Notes: a model not told the origin generated them from the letters alone. A DNA stretch of 64,000 nucleotides from Rhodopseudomonas pentothenatexigens (GCF_900218015.1 NZ_UFQQ01000021.1:23504-87503); one strand, 5' to 3'. Counted from the stretch's first letter, positions 30,379 to 41,860 are shown. Numbers and translations: made by a program.

Positions 30379-31170
30379 TTATTCCTTCTGTCCGAGCAGC
30401 TGCAGCAGCAGCGTGAACAGGTTGATGAAGTTCAGGTACAGCGACAGCGCGCCGGTGATGGCGGCCCGCTCGGCGACGTCGCCGCCCATCGAGCCGTAGC
30501 CGTAGATGTAGTCGTTCTTCAGCCGCTGGGTGTCCCAGGCGGTCAGGCCGGCGAACACCAGCACGCCCACCACCGAGACGATGAACTGCAGCATCGACGA
30601 GGCGACGAACAGGTTCACCAGGCTGGCGATCACCACGCCGAACAGGCCCATGATCAGGAACGAGCCCATCCCGGTCATGTCACGCTTGGTGGTGTAGCCG
30701 TAGAGGCTCAGCGCACCGAACGCCGCCGCGGTGATGAAGAACACCCGGACGATCGAGGTGTGGGTGTAGACCAGGAAGATCGACGACAGCGAGATGCCCA
30801 TCAGCGCCGAGAACGCCCAGAACAGCAGCTGTGCGGTCGCCGGCTTGAGGCGATTGATGCCGAAAGAAATGACAAATACCATCGCCAGCGGGGCGAGGAT
30901 GAAGACCCACTTCAGAGGGCTGACGAACATCGCGACGCCGAACGAGGTCAGCATGGTGTTGCCGACCCGTGCGGCGGCGGCGCCGGCGTCCGTGGTCACG
31001 GCGCCCATATACACGCCGAGCGCGGCCAGGCCGGTGATGGCGAGGCCGATCGTCATGTAGTTGTAGATGCGCAGCATGTAGGCGCGCAGCCCGGCGTCGA
31101 CGGTCGCGGTTTCGACGCGTCCGGCGGCCCGGCCAAATGGAGACGTATAGTTGCGGTCCAAGTCCGACAT
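30379..31170 (-). CDS. Bax inhibitor-1/YccA family membrane protein
   Basis: Integral membrane protein of 263 residues with seven predicted helices. The N-terminal cytoplasmic segment ends in YMLRIYNYMTIGLAITGLAAL, the family entry motif, and the C-terminal region has GLTAWDTQRLKNDYIYG. Members of this family include pH-sensitive calcium channels and membrane quality-control partners; the role here is unknown. Single gene with its own terminator. Confidence 0.93.
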   Translation of the reverse strand: MSDLDRNYTSPFGRAAGRVETATVDAGLRAYMLRIYNYMTIGLAITGLAALGVYMGAVTTDAGAAAARVGNTMLTSFGVAMFVSPLKWVFILAPLAMVFVISFGINRLKPATAQLLFWAFSALMGISLSSIFLVYTHTSIVRVFFITAAAFGALSLYGYTTKRDMTGMGSFLIMGLFGVVIASLVNLFVASSMLQFIVSVVGVLVFAGLTAWDTQRLKNDYIYGYGSMGGDVAERAAITGALSLYLNFINLFTLLLQLLGQKE

Positions 31171-31498
31171 GGTCGAGATCCCGAGTTTGTCTGGCCGGTC
31201 GCGAAGGGTGGCGATCGCCAGTACTAATTTATCCCGGACGATGATGAGCGAGACGCGTCAAATTCGAGGTTGAGCCCAAAATTAACGCCTGTTCATCGAA
31301 CCGTCCGACCCATGCTGATATGTGGGAAACTAACACGGACCGGGCAAGCTTTTATGCGCGGCTGAATGTCGCTCCGCTCCGCAGGGTAAAGAAACCCGCG
31401 TCCGACCTTGGTCGAAAGTCGCCGTTTTGAGCCTGTTTCAGGCTCACCGGAGAGGAGCGCCAGTCCGCCGCGCAGCCCGATGCCGCGGGGTTGCATAA
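31171..31498. other. Intergenic region upstream of the Bax-inhibitor gene
   Basis: Contains an AT-richer stretch (31225-31290) suited to the promoter of the minus-strand gene ending at 30379, and a small hairpin GAGCCTG-TTT-CAGGCTC near 31427-31443 at the 3' side of the ABC permease gene. No gene recognised. Confidence 0.35.
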
Positions 31499-34069
31499 CT
31501 ATAAATTTCGCAAAACGGAAGCTGGCTTCTGGTTGAGCGCGAGCAGCGTCCCCACCAACCCCAGGCCGACGGTTACCAAGAGGGCGGCTGCCACCACGCC
31601 GGCCGCAGAGCCGGCCTGCCAGGCGAAACTGAGCGTCATCAGCCGTGTGACAATCAGCCACGCGGGGGCCGAGCCGGCCACCACCGCGAAAGCCGCGGTG
31701 GCGAGGCCGATCAGCGCATATTCCAGCGCGAAAGCGCCGATCAGCCGCGCCCGGGTCGCGCCCAGCGTCTTCAGGATGACGGCGTCGTAGACACGGTGGC
31801 GATGCCCGGCCGCCAGGGCGCCGCCGAGCACCAGGATCGCCGAGATCAGCGTCACCGCGCTGGCGCCGCGCACCGCCAGCACCAAGTTCGACACCACGCC
31901 GCCCACCGTCTCCAGCGCCTCGCGAACCCGGACCGAGGTGACCATCGGGAATCTGTCCGCCACCTGCTTGATCACCGCCGCGTCGCTGTGCGGCGTGCTG
32001 TCGCTCTCGGTCAGGGTGGCAATGTGGGTGTGGGGCGCGCCGCGGAAGGTGTTGGGTGAAAACACCAGGACGAAATTGATGCCGAGGCTCTGCCAGTCGA
32101 TGCTGCGCAGGTTGGAGATCGTCGCGGTGATCTCACGGCCGAGCACGTTGACGGTGACCTTGTCGCCGATCGTCAGCCCGAGCCCCTGCGCCAGCTTCTT
32201 GTCGAACGACACCAGCGGCGCGCCGCTGTAGTCCTTCGGCCACCACCGACCTTCCACCACCTTGGAACCGGCCGGGATGTCGGTGGCGTAGGTCAGGCCG
32301 CGGTCGCTCTGCAGTACCCATTCGGCGTCGGAGGCCGGCTTGAGATCTTCGGCGCGGACGCCGCGTGCCGCGACGATCCGCCCGCGCAGCATCGGCACGT
32401 CTTCCAGCGTTGCATTGGGAGCAATCTGGCGCAGAAACGCGCTGAACTGCTCAGTCTCGCTCGACGGGATGTCGATGAAGAAGAATGTCGGCGCCTTCTC
32501 CGGCAATGCCGCGGTGAACTGGCGCTGCAGATTGCCGTCGACCTGCGACACCGTCACCAGCACCGCGAGGCCGAGACCGAGCGACAGCACCACGGAAGGC
32601 GTCAGCGCCCCCGGCCGGTGAATGTTGGCGACTGCCAGCCTCAGCATGGTGATCCGCGACCGCGGCAGCCGCCGCGCGATCGCCATCAGGGCGGCGGCGA
32701 CGCCGCGCAGCAGCACGAACACCGCGAGCACGGCGCCGACCACCGCCAGCGCGATCCGCTTGTCGTAGGAGAGGCCGATCACCAGCGCCAGCAGCGCCAC
32801 GACGACGATGCCGATCCAGGCGATGTGCTTCAGCCGCGGCCGGTGGCCGTCCGCGGTCGCCGCCTCCCGAAACAGCGTCGCCACCGGGACGTCGCGAACC
32901 TGCGCCAGCGGCCACAGTCCGAACGCCAGCGCGGTCAGCAGGCCGTACAGCAACGACAGCGCCAGCTCCCCTGGATGGATGGCGGCGACCACGGGAAGCG
33001 GCAGCAATTGGCCGAACAGGCCGACGATCACGAACGGAATCGCGGCGCCGAGCGCCAATCCGATCGCAGCGCCGATCACCGCCAGCACGACCACCTGCGT
33101 CAGATAGATCGCGAACACGTCGCCGCCGGTGCCGCCGACCGCCTTGAAGGTCGCGATCACGTCGCGGCGGCGGTCGATATGACTCTTCACCGCATTGGCG
33201 ACGCCGACCCCTCCGACCACCAGCGCGGCGAGGCCCACCAGGGTCAGGAATTGCGTAAAGCGGGTGATGGTGCGTTCGAGCTGCGGCGAGGCGTTGCTGC
33301 GCGTGCGGATCTCCCAGCCGGCCTGCGGCAGGGCGGCGCGGGTTTCGTCGACCAGGCGCAGGGCAGCACGATCGTCGGCGCCATTGTCCGGCAGCCGGAC
33401 GCGATAGATCCAGCGCACCAGGCTGCCGGGCTGCAGCAACTGCGTGGCGCGCAGCCCCTCGTCGCTGATCAGAAAGCGCGGCCCGAAGCCGACATTTCCG
33501 GACAGCTTGTCCGGCTCGGCGGCGACTACGCTGCGGATCTGGAACACGGCGCTGCCGACATGAATCCTGTCGCCGAGCTTGAGGTCGAGCCGTGCCAGCA
33601 GCGCGGCGTCGGCGGCGGCTCCATAGGCATCGTCGCGCCGGACCAGCAGATCGCTCACCGGCATCGGTGGATCGAGTTTCAGTTCGCCGAGCAGCGGATA
33701 GGCGCTGTCAACCGCCTTCAGCTCGACCAGGGCCGAGCGGCCGTCGTCGGTGCGCGCCATCCCGCGCATCGTGGCCGCCACCGAAACCTCGCCGCGACTG
33801 CGCAGAAACGCCACTTCGTTCGGCGTTGCCTCGCGCTGGATCAGCGAGAACGCCGCATCGCCGCCGAGCAGGGTGCGGCCCTCGCGGGCGAGCCCGTCGC
33901 CGAGGCTGGCAGCCACCGAGCCGACGCCGGCGATCGCCATCACGCCGAGCGCGATGCAGGCGATGAACACGTAGAAGCCGCTCAGGCCGCCGCGCATCTC
34001 GCGCAGCGCAAACCGCAGCGGCAGCAACCATGAGCGGGCGCGGGGCGGGGTTTCGACGAGGACGGTCAT
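31499..34069 (-). CDS. ybbP: ABC transporter permease, YbbP/FtsX family
   Basis: Large permease of 856 residues with two FtsX-type modules and ten or so helices. The first helix follows LRFALREMRGGLSGFYVFIACIALGV, the usual YbbP start. A large periplasmic domain follows, then GGVGVANAVKSHIDRRRDVIATFKAVG, and the second module ends ...GAVILKTLGATRARLIGAFALEYALIG-like (YDAVILKTLGATRARL). It pairs with the ATPase gene 3 bases upstream. The system is thought to extract or export lipophilic molecules or help envelope maintenance; the substrate is unknown. Confidence 0.92.
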   Translation of the reverse strand: MTVLVETPPRARSWLLPLRFALREMRGGLSGFYVFIACIALGVMAIAGVGSVAASLGDGLAREGRTLLGGDAAFSLIQREATPNEVAFLRSRGEVSVAATMRGMARTDDGRSALVELKAVDSAYPLLGELKLDPPMPVSDLLVRRDDAYGAAADAALLARLDLKLGDRIHVGSAVFQIRSVVAAEPDKLSGNVGFGPRFLISDEGLRATQLLQPGSLVRWIYRVRLPDNGADDRAALRLVDETRAALPQAGWEIRTRSNASPQLERTITRFTQFLTLVGLAALVVGGVGVANAVKSHIDRRRDVIATFKAVGGTGGDVFAIYLTQVVVLAVIGAAIGLALGAAIPFVIVGLFGQLLPLPVVAAIHPGELALSLLYGLLTALAFGLWPLAQVRDVPVATLFREAATADGHRPRLKHIAWIGIVVVALLALVIGLSYDKRIALAVVGAVLAVFVLLRGVAAALMAIARRLPRSRITMLRLAVANIHRPGALTPSVVLSLGLGLAVLVTVSQVDGNLQRQFTAALPEKAPTFFFIDIPSSETEQFSAFLRQIAPNATLEDVPMLRGRIVAARGVRAEDLKPASDAEWVLQSDRGLTYATDIPAGSKVVEGRWWPKDYSGAPLVSFDKKLAQGLGLTIGDKVTVNVLGREITATISNLRSIDWQSLGINFVLVFSPNTFRGAPHTHIATLTESDSTPHSDAAVIKQVADRFPMVTSVRVREALETVGGVVSNLVLAVRGASAVTLISAILVLGGALAAGHRHRVYDAVILKTLGATRARLIGAFALEYALIGLATAAFAVVAGSAPAWLIVTRLMTLSFAWQAGSAAGVVAAALLVTVGLGLVGTLLALNQKPASVLRNL

Positions 34070-34072
34070 CGA

Positions 34073-34816
34073 TCAGGCCGACCGTGCGCGTGCGGCAGAA
34101 CCGGGCTGTGTCGTGTCGATCCGCCCGGAGCGCAGCCGCACCACCCGATCACAGCGCTGCGCCAGCGCGCTATCGTGGGTGACCAGAACTAGCGTCATGC
34201 CGCGCTCGGCGTGCTTGGCGAACAGCAGGTCGACGATCTGCCTGCCGGTGGCCTCGTCGAGATTGCCGGTCGGCTCGTCGGCGACCAGGATCGCCGGATC
34301 GGGGGCGAGCGCACGGGCCAGCGCGACGCGCTGCTGCTCGCCGCCGGAGAGCTGCGACGGATAATGGTGCAGCCGCTCTCCAAGCCCGACCGAGGCCAGT
34401 TCGCGGGCGGCCCGGTCCGCGGCGTCGGCCTGGCCGGCCAGCTCCAGCGGCACCGCGACGTTCTCGAGCGCCGTCATGGTCGGGATCAGATGGAAGGACT
34501 GAAAGACGATTCCGATCTGTCGGCCGCGGAAGCGGGCCAGCGCGTCCTCGTCCAAACCATTGAAAGCGGTGCCGTCCACCACCACCTCACCGCTGTCGGG
34601 CCGCTCCAGCCCGGCCATCACCATCAGCAGGGTGGATTTGCCGGAGCCGGACGGGCCGATCAGTCCGACCGCCTCGCCGGCAGCGACGCGCAGGCTGATG
34701 TCCTTGAGGATGTGCACCCGCGCGGCGCCGCTGCCCAGCGACAGGTTGACGTTGGAGATCGCGATGGTGTCCGGCGCGCCGCCGGCCGACAATGAGGATT
34801 CGATGAGACTGTCCAT
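34073..34816 (-). CDS. ybbA: ABC transporter ATP-binding protein, YbbA family
   Basis: LolD/YbbA-type ATPase of 247 residues. Walker A is GPSGSGKSTLL, the signature LSGGEQQRVALARAL, and Walker B AILVADEPTGNLD. The segment VHILKDISLRVAAGEAVGLIG is typical of the MacB/LolD branch. Start ATG at 34816; the reverse complement of the same CCATGG holds the likely start of the divergent tesA gene. Order ybbP-ybbA next to divergent tesA is the same as in E. coli. Confidence 0.93.
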   Translation of the reverse strand: MDSLIESSLSAGGAPDTIAISNVNLSLGSGAARVHILKDISLRVAAGEAVGLIGPSGSGKSTLLMVMAGLERPDSGEVVVDGTAFNGLDEDALARFRGRQIGIVFQSFHLIPTMTALENVAVPLELAGQADAADRAARELASVGLGERLHHYPSQLSGGEQQRVALARALAPDPAILVADEPTGNLDEATGRQIVDLLFAKHAERGMTLVLVTHDSALAQRCDRVVRLRSGRIDTTQPGSAARARSA

Positions 34817-35513
34817 GGCTGCCTCATATGGCGATTTATTCGTGGCGGTCGAGAGGTGGAGACACAGGATCGCGCTGGTGCTGGCACTGGGACTGATGGC
34901 GGCGTTGCTGCCGGGCCAGGACGCCCAGGCGCAGGCGACGACCAAGCCGCTGAAGGTTGTGGTGCTCGGCGATTCCCTGACGGCCGGCTATGGTCTTCCG
35001 GCCGGAGACGCGTTTCCGACCAAGCTGCAAAAGGCTTTGAAAGACAGAGGTATAGACACCGAGATGGTGAACGCCGGCGTATCCGGCGATACCGCCAGCG
35101 GTGGTCTGGAGCGGCTCGACTGGTCGGTCCCGCCGGATGCCGATGCGGTGATCGTCGAGCTCGGCGCCAACGACGCGCTGCGCGGGACCGATCCGAAGGT
35201 CCCGCGCAAGGCACTGGACGAGATCCTGAAGCGGCTGAAGCAGCGAAACATTCCGGTGCTGCTCGCCGGCATGTTGGCGCCGCCGAACTACGGCAAGGAC
35301 TACGCGGCGCAGTTCAACGCGATCTATCCGGATCTCGCCAAGCAATACGATGTGCCGCTGTATCCGTTCTTTCTCGACGGCGTGGCGGCGGTGGCGAACC
35401 TCAACCAGCCCGACGGCATTCATCCGACGGCCGCGGGGGTCGACGTCATCGTCGCGCGCATTCTGCCTGCGGTCGAGGCGCTGCTTCGCCCGCTCCTCGG
35501 GCAAGCGCGCTGA
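34815..35513 (+). CDS. tesA: SGNH-type esterase / acyl-CoA thioesterase I
   Basis: Periplasmic GDSL hydrolase of 232 residues (from ATG 34815). A signal segment (RIALVLALGLMAALLPGQDAQAQ) precedes VVVLGDSLTAGYGLP with the nucleophile Ser54, the oxyanion residue Asn119 in ELGANDALRG, and the Asp200/His203 pair in DGIHPTA. It hydrolyses acyl thioesters, short esters or lysophospholipids in relatives. The start could also be ATG 34803 or GTG 34842; GTG 34842 would give a shorter N-terminal tail before the signal peptide. Its 5' end overlaps the divergent ybbA. Confidence 0.92.
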   Translation: MAASYGDLFVAVERWRHRIALVLALGLMAALLPGQDAQAQATTKPLKVVVLGDSLTAGYGLPAGDAFPTKLQKALKDRGIDTEMVNAGVSGDTASGGLERLDWSVPPDADAVIVELGANDALRGTDPKVPRKALDEILKRLKQRNIPVLLAGMLAPPNYGKDYAAQFNAIYPDLAKQYDVPLYPFFLDGVAAVANLNQPDGIHPTAAGVDVIVARILPAVEALLRPLLGQAR

Positions 35514-35719
35514 GAAAACGGCAATTCGGGCTTAACAGGCGGATTGCCCTCATGTTTTCTGCGGAGACCGGCGCTCCGCTGTGGCGCTGTTACACAAACG
35601 CGCTACGACTCGTGTCGTTGATTCGCCGGACGATTCGTGGACTGCCAGGTCCCGGTGGGGATCGGTCCCAAGATCGGGATGGGCTGCCGCAATCGGGCCT
35701 CAAGTTCGAGGATGTAGCG

Positions 35720-36259
35720 ATGCCGCGTTTGTTCACGGGACTGGAGATTCCGGCCGAGATCAGCCAGACGCTTTCGAGTTTACGTGGCGGATTGCCGGGG
35801 GCGCGCTGGGTCGACCCTGACGACTATCACCTCACCCTGCGGTTCATCGGCGATATCGACGGCGCGACCGCCAACGAGATCGCCTCGACCCTGTTCCGGG
35901 TCAATCGCAAGCCGTTCGAGGTGACGTTGCAGGGGCTGTCGAGTTTCGGCGGCAAGAAACCGCGCGCCGTGGTCGCTTCGGTGGTGCCGTCGAAGCCGCT
36001 GATCGAACTGCAGGCCGAACTGGAGCGGCTGATGCAGCGGGTCGGGCTCGATCCCGAAGGCCGGAAATTCACCCCGCACGTCACCCTGGCGCGGCTGCGC
36101 GGCGACGTCTCGAGCCGCGATGTCGCCGACTATCTGTCGATTCGTGGCTATTTCCCGTCCAAAGTGTTCAAAGCGGAGCGGTTCGTGCTGTATTCGGCCC
36201 GCGCCTCGACCGGCGGTGGCCCGTATATCGTCGAGGCGCCGTACGAATTGAACGCCTGA
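35720..36259 (+). CDS. thpR: RNA 2',3'-cyclic phosphodiesterase
   Basis: Member of the 2H phosphoesterase family, 179 residues, opening RNA 2',3'-cyclic phosphates in vitro. The two HxTx motifs are HLTLRF (His37) and HVTLARL (His120), each in the expected context: VDPDDYHLTLRFIGD and GRKFTPHVTLARLRG. Start MPRLFTGLEIP at 35720. The 206 bases upstream hold no recognisable gene. Confidence 0.93.
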   Translation: MPRLFTGLEIPAEISQTLSSLRGGLPGARWVDPDDYHLTLRFIGDIDGATANEIASTLFRVNRKPFEVTLQGLSSFGGKKPRAVVASVVPSKPLIELQAELERLMQRVGLDPEGRKFTPHVTLARLRGDVSSRDVADYLSIRGYFPSKVFKAERFVLYSARASTGGGPYIVEAPYELNA

Positions 36260-36343
36260 TCGCCGCTCCCTCGTGATCGCGCATAGCTCTCCGCCCGATT
36301 CCCGGCTTGCATTTTGCCGCCCGATCAGGCGGTACAAGACCGC

Positions 36344-37528
36344 ATGTCCCCGCCGCTCTCACTCCGCCAGCACTATCAATCCCTGATCGCCTCCGGCAGC
36401 ATCGAAGCCGATCCGGCGCAGGCCCGTGCGGTGCAGGCTTTCACGCTCCTCAATGAGACGCTCGACGGCTATAAGCCGCCGAAAAAGCAGGGCTTTTTCG
36501 GCCGTCTGTTCGGCGGCGGCGATGCCGGCCAGCAGCCCCCGCAAGGGCTGTACATCCATGGCGAGGTCGGTCGCGGCAAGACCATGCTGATGGACCTGTT
36601 CTTCGATGCGAGTCCGATCGCGTTGAAGCGGAGGTCGCATTTCCATGAGTTCATGGCCGAGACTCACGATCGCATCAACGGCTTCCGCCAGGCGATCAAG
36701 CGCGGCGAAATTCCGGATGCCGACGTGATGGAGCTGACGGCGGCGTCGATCCTCGACGAAGCCTGGCTGCTCTGCTTCGACGAGTTTCACGTCACCGACA
36801 TCGCCGACGCGATGATCCTCGGACGGCTGTTCACAAAGCTGTTCGAGCTCGGCACCGTGGTGGTGGCGACCTCCAACGTCGCGCCCGACGACCTCTACAA
36901 GGGCGGCCTCAACCGCTCGCTGTTCATGCCCTTCATCGGTCAGGTCAAGCGGCATATGCGGGTGATACGTCTCGACGCGCGAACCGATTACCGCCTGGAG
37001 AAATTCGCCGGCATGAAGGTCTGGTTGACGCCGGACGATGCCGAGGCGACCGCCACGATTGATCGGGCCTGGCATCGGATCACCGGTACCGCCAAAGGCG
37101 AGGCTCGTGACATCTCGATCAAGGGCCGCATTCTGCACGTGCCGCAGTCCGACCATCACGTCGCGCGGTTCTCGTTCGCCGATCTCTGCCAGAAACCGCT
37201 GGGCGCCAGCGATTATCTGCGGCTCGCACATGAATATCACACGCTGATGATCGATCATGTGCCGGTGATGGACTATGCCGATCGCAACGCCGCCAAGCGG
37301 TTCATCGCGCTGATCGACACGCTGTACGACAACTCGGTGAAGCTGATGGCCTCCGCCGCAGCCGAGCCGGCGCAACTCTACCGCGCCACCGAAGGCTTCG
37401 AGGCACTGGAATTCAATCGCACCGTCTCCCGTCTCACAGAAATGGGATCGGAATCGTATCTGGCGCTGCCGCACGGCCGGCGCGACTCCACCGCCACCGG
37501 CGACACCACTGGACTGGTCGAAACCTAG
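36344..37528 (+). CDS. zapE: Cell division ATPase ZapE (AFG1 family)
   Basis: AFG1-like P-loop ATPase of 394 residues. Walker A is GEVGRGKTMLMDLF (Gly73-Thr80 core), Walker B is LLCFDEFHVTDIADAMIL. Other family segments are RRSHFHEFMAETHDRI and VVVATSNVAPDDLYKGGLNRSLFMPFI. In E. coli ZapE acts on the Z-ring and interacts with membrane protein insertion; mitochondrial relatives assist respiratory complex turnover. The start at 36344 (MSPPLSLRQHY) is favoured over 36314. It lies 145 bases upstream of mdh, as in many alphaproteobacteria. Confidence 0.93.
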   Translation: MSPPLSLRQHYQSLIASGSIEADPAQARAVQAFTLLNETLDGYKPPKKQGFFGRLFGGGDAGQQPPQGLYIHGEVGRGKTMLMDLFFDASPIALKRRSHFHEFMAETHDRINGFRQAIKRGEIPDADVMELTAASILDEAWLLCFDEFHVTDIADAMILGRLFTKLFELGTVVVATSNVAPDDLYKGGLNRSLFMPFIGQVKRHMRVIRLDARTDYRLEKFAGMKVWLTPDDAEATATIDRAWHRITGTAKGEARDISIKGRILHVPQSDHHVARFSFADLCQKPLGASDYLRLAHEYHTLMIDHVPVMDYADRNAAKRFIALIDTLYDNSVKLMASAAAEPAQLYRATEGFEALEFNRTVSRLTEMGSESYLALPHGRRDSTATGDTTGLVET

Positions 37529-37616
37529 GCCTGTTCCCGGCAGCCCGCGGTTTGCAGGGGTGCCGGCTCAACAAATGGGCGTTCGCCGACTTGAACGCAT
37601 GGGACGAAAGCGATAA

Positions 37617-38642
<1,026 letters not shown>

Positions 38643-38661
38643 GGAACGTCTAACGAAACTG

Positions 38662-38692
38662 GCTGCGCCGGCTCCCGAAGGGCCGGCGCAGC
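38662..38692 (+). other. Hairpin between mdh and sucC
   Basis: Perfect 11-base stem GCTGCGCCGGC / GCCGGCGCAGC with no T-run after it. It is more likely a transcript-processing or stability element than an intrinsic terminator. Confidence 0.65.
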
Positions 38693-38737
38693 ATCGCGGT
38701 TCAACCGGCTGGATGCGATCTGGCGAGGGGCAATTCC

Positions 38738-39931
<1,194 letters not shown>

Positions 39932-39935
39932 TCAT

Positions 39936-40272
39936 CTGAGCCTAGATGGCTTCCTCATCCTCGCGATCGTATTCCACCTGGCTTCGATGACTATCGGTGG
40001 AATTCTGTTCTCGAACGCGCTGGGTGATGGGGGGATCGGCCGCGAACGCACTTGCTGTGTTGCTGATCGGCCTTTTGTTATAGGGTGTTCCAAGCGGGCT
40101 GACGTACTTGCATGCGATGCAACCCGGGATGGGACCGCTGATGTACCTGGTTTGGTTCGTTTTCTTCCCGACCGGCGGCATCGCCGCAGCGCTATGGCTA
40201 GTTGTGGGGTTCGGAATCTCGTTGAGAGTTAGAAAATCATGCGGATTGAACGCCCTGTCGATGGTGTCTTGA
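39936..40272 (+). pseudogene. Possible decayed small membrane-protein gene
   Basis: The gap after sucC shows hydrophobic coding-like stretches in shifting frames. One frame reads [20 protein letters not shown] up to about 40020. The +1 frame continues SAANALAVLLIGLLL to a TAG at 40081, and after that stop the same frame gives MQPGMGPLMYLVWFVFFPTG from ATG 40117 to the stop at 40270-40272 (51 residues, two hydrophobic segments). This could be a frameshifted remnant or simply a short membrane peptide. No good ribosome binding site precedes 40117, and no family was recognised. Confidence 0.3.
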
Positions 40273-40309
40273 CCGGTTCACACAGTTTCACATATCCAGT
40301 GTAGCTGTG
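40269..40309 (+). promoter_or_regulatory. Candidate promoter and operator of vapBC
   Basis: TTGACC at 40269-40274 with CATATC about 16 bases later resembles a sigma-70 promoter. An imperfect 13-base inverted repeat (CACAGTTTCACAT at 40281-40293 and CAGTGTAGCTGTG at 40297-40309, 9 of 13 matching) overlaps the -10 region and would suit VapB autorepression. GGGAGG follows, 7 bases before the vapB GTG. Confidence 0.5.
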
Positions 40310-40321
40310 GGAGGTGCGGAC

Positions 40322-40555
40322 GTGACCAAGAACATCACTTTGGCAATCGATGAGGCTGTGCTGGACCGGGTCCGGATCATCGCCGCCGAACGGAAGACGA
40401 CTGTGAACGGATTGGTTCGGAATTATCTGGAAAACTTGTCGGGCGCCGAGGATAAACGTGCGCGCCTAGCAAAGCGGATCGACGAGTTGCGCGCTAAATC
40501 GACCTTGGAAGTCGGTCCGGTGACGTGGTCTCGGGACGATCTCTATGAGCGCTGA
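40322..40555 (+). CDS. vapB: VapB-type antitoxin (ribbon-helix-helix)
   Basis: Protein of 77 residues starting at a GTG with GGGAGG 7 bases upstream. The N-terminal segment NITLAIDEAVLDRVRIIAAERKTTVNGLVRNYL has the ribbon-helix-helix pattern of a short strand and two helices; the charged C-terminal tail (ELRAKSTLEVGPVTWSRDDL) is the likely toxin-wrapping part. The gene overlaps the PIN toxin gene by 11 bases. In-frame GTG 40307 is a less likely start. Confidence 0.85.
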   Translation: MTKNITLAIDEAVLDRVRIIAAERKTTVNGLVRNYLENLSGAEDKRARLAKRIDELRAKSTLEVGPVTWSRDDLYER

Positions 40556-40964
40556 AGCAATGCTCGACGCCAACGTCCTGGTCTACGCAGCCTCGACCGC
40601 CTCCTCTGAGACCGCCAAGGCGCTTACTGCGACGCAACTTCTCAAGGCCGGTAACGTCGGCATCTCGGGCCAAGTGATGCAGGAATTTTACGTCACCGTT
40701 ACCCGAAAGAGCCCGACGCCGTTATCGGTCGACGATGCCCTGGCTTGGCTCGACGTGCTCGATGAACTGCCGTGCGTCCCTGTGGATGCCGCGCTGGTCA
40801 GATCCGGCGCGGAAATCGCGCAACGCTACAAGATCTCCTACTGGGACGGCGCCGTGCTTGCCGCCGCTCACCGTCTCAACGCGTCCATCCTCTATTCCGA
40901 AGACCTCAGCCACGATCAGACCTACGGTTCGGTCCGTGTCGTGAATCCCTTCCGCGCCAACTAA
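40545..40964 (+). CDS. vapC: VapC-type PIN-domain toxin
   Basis: PIN-domain ribonuclease of 139 residues. Acidic active-site residues are visible: Asp8 in [12 protein letters not shown], Glu47 in [12 protein letters not shown], Asp101 in [12 protein letters not shown], and Asp120 in [10 protein letters not shown]. VapC toxins cleave tRNA or rRNA when free of VapB. The stop is 11 bases before sucD, so the pair sits in the middle of the sucC-sucD operon and on the same strand. Confidence 0.92.
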   Translation: MSAEAMLDANVLVYAASTASSETAKALTATQLLKAGNVGISGQVMQEFYVTVTRKSPTPLSVDDALAWLDVLDELPCVPVDAALVRSGAEIAQRYKISYWDGAVLAAAHRLNASILYSEDLSHDQTYGSVRVVNPFRAN

Positions 40965-40975
40965 GTCGAGCTCCT

Positions 40976-41860
40976 ATGTCCATCCTGATCGACAGCAACA
41001 CCAAAGTCATCTGCCAGGGCTTCACCGGCAAGAACGGCACCTTCCATTCCGAGGCCGCGGTGGCCTACGGCACCAAGATGGTCGGCGGCACCTCGCCGGG
41101 CAAAGGCGGCTCGACCCATCTCGGCCTGCCGGTGTTCGACACCGTGCGCGAGGCGCGCGACAAGACCGGGGCGGATGCGTCGGTGATCTATGTGCCGCCG
41201 CCGGGCGCCGCGGACGCGATCTGCGAAGCGATCGAAGCCGAAATCCCGCTGATCGTCTGCATCACCGAGGGCATCCCGGTGCTCGACATGGTGCGGGTGA
41301 AGCGGTCGCTGAACGGCTCGAAGTCGCGGCTGATCGGGCCGAACTGCCCGGGCGTGATGACCGCCGGCGAGTGCAAGATCGGCATCATGCCGGCCAACAT
41401 CTTCAAGCCGGGCTCGGTCGGCATCGTGTCGCGCTCCGGCACCCTGACCTATGAGGCGGTGTTCCAGACCTCGGCCGAGGGCCTCGGCCAGACCACCGCG
41501 GTGGGTATCGGCGGCGACCCGGTCAAGGGCACTGAATTCATCGACGTGCTGGAGATGTTCCTGGCCGACGACAAGACCGAGTCGATCATCATGATCGGCG
41601 AGATCGGCGGCTCGGCCGAAGAAGACGCCGCCCAGTTCCTGATCGACGAGGCCAAGCGCGGCCGCAAGAAGCCGATGGTCGGATTCATCGCCGGCGTCAC
41701 TGCCCCTCCCGGCCGCCGCATGGGTCACGCCGGCGCGATCATTTCGGGCGGCAAGGGCGATGCAGCCTCGAAGACCGCCGCCATGGAAGCGGCCGGCATC
41801 ACCGTGTCGCCGTCCCCGGCGCGGCTCGGCAAAACGCTTGCCGAAAAATTGAAGTCTTAA
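40976..41860 (+). CDS. sucD: Succinyl-CoA synthetase alpha subunit
   Basis: Alpha subunit of succinyl-CoA synthetase, 294 residues, which carries the phosphohistidine. The CoA-binding domain begins [20 protein letters not shown]; the active-site region is [36 protein letters not shown] is the family signature. The start at 40976 has no strong ribosome binding site of its own (CGAGCTCCT upstream), so its expression may depend on translation or transcription through vapC. Confidence 0.97.
   Translation: MSILIDSNTKVICQGFTGKNGTFHSEAAVAYGTKMVGGTSPGKGGSTHLGLPVFDTVREARDKTGADASVIYVPPPGAADAICEAIEAEIPLIVCITEGIPVLDMVRVKRSLNGSKSRLIGPNCPGVMTAGECKIGIMPANIFKPGSVGIVSRSGTLTYEAVFQTSAEGLGQTTAVGIGGDPVKGTEFIDVLEMFLADDKTESIIMIGEIGGSAEEDAAQFLIDEAKRGRKKPMVGFIAGVTAPPGRRMGHAGAIISGGKGDAASKTAAMEAAGITVSPSPARLGKTLAEKLKS

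Noticed and set aside
39987..40232. 81-residue intact gene between sucC and vapB
   Set aside because: After about 12 residues the hydrophobic pattern moves to another frame, and the remaining translation is Arg/Asp/Cys-rich without a family. It was treated as part of a possible decayed gene.
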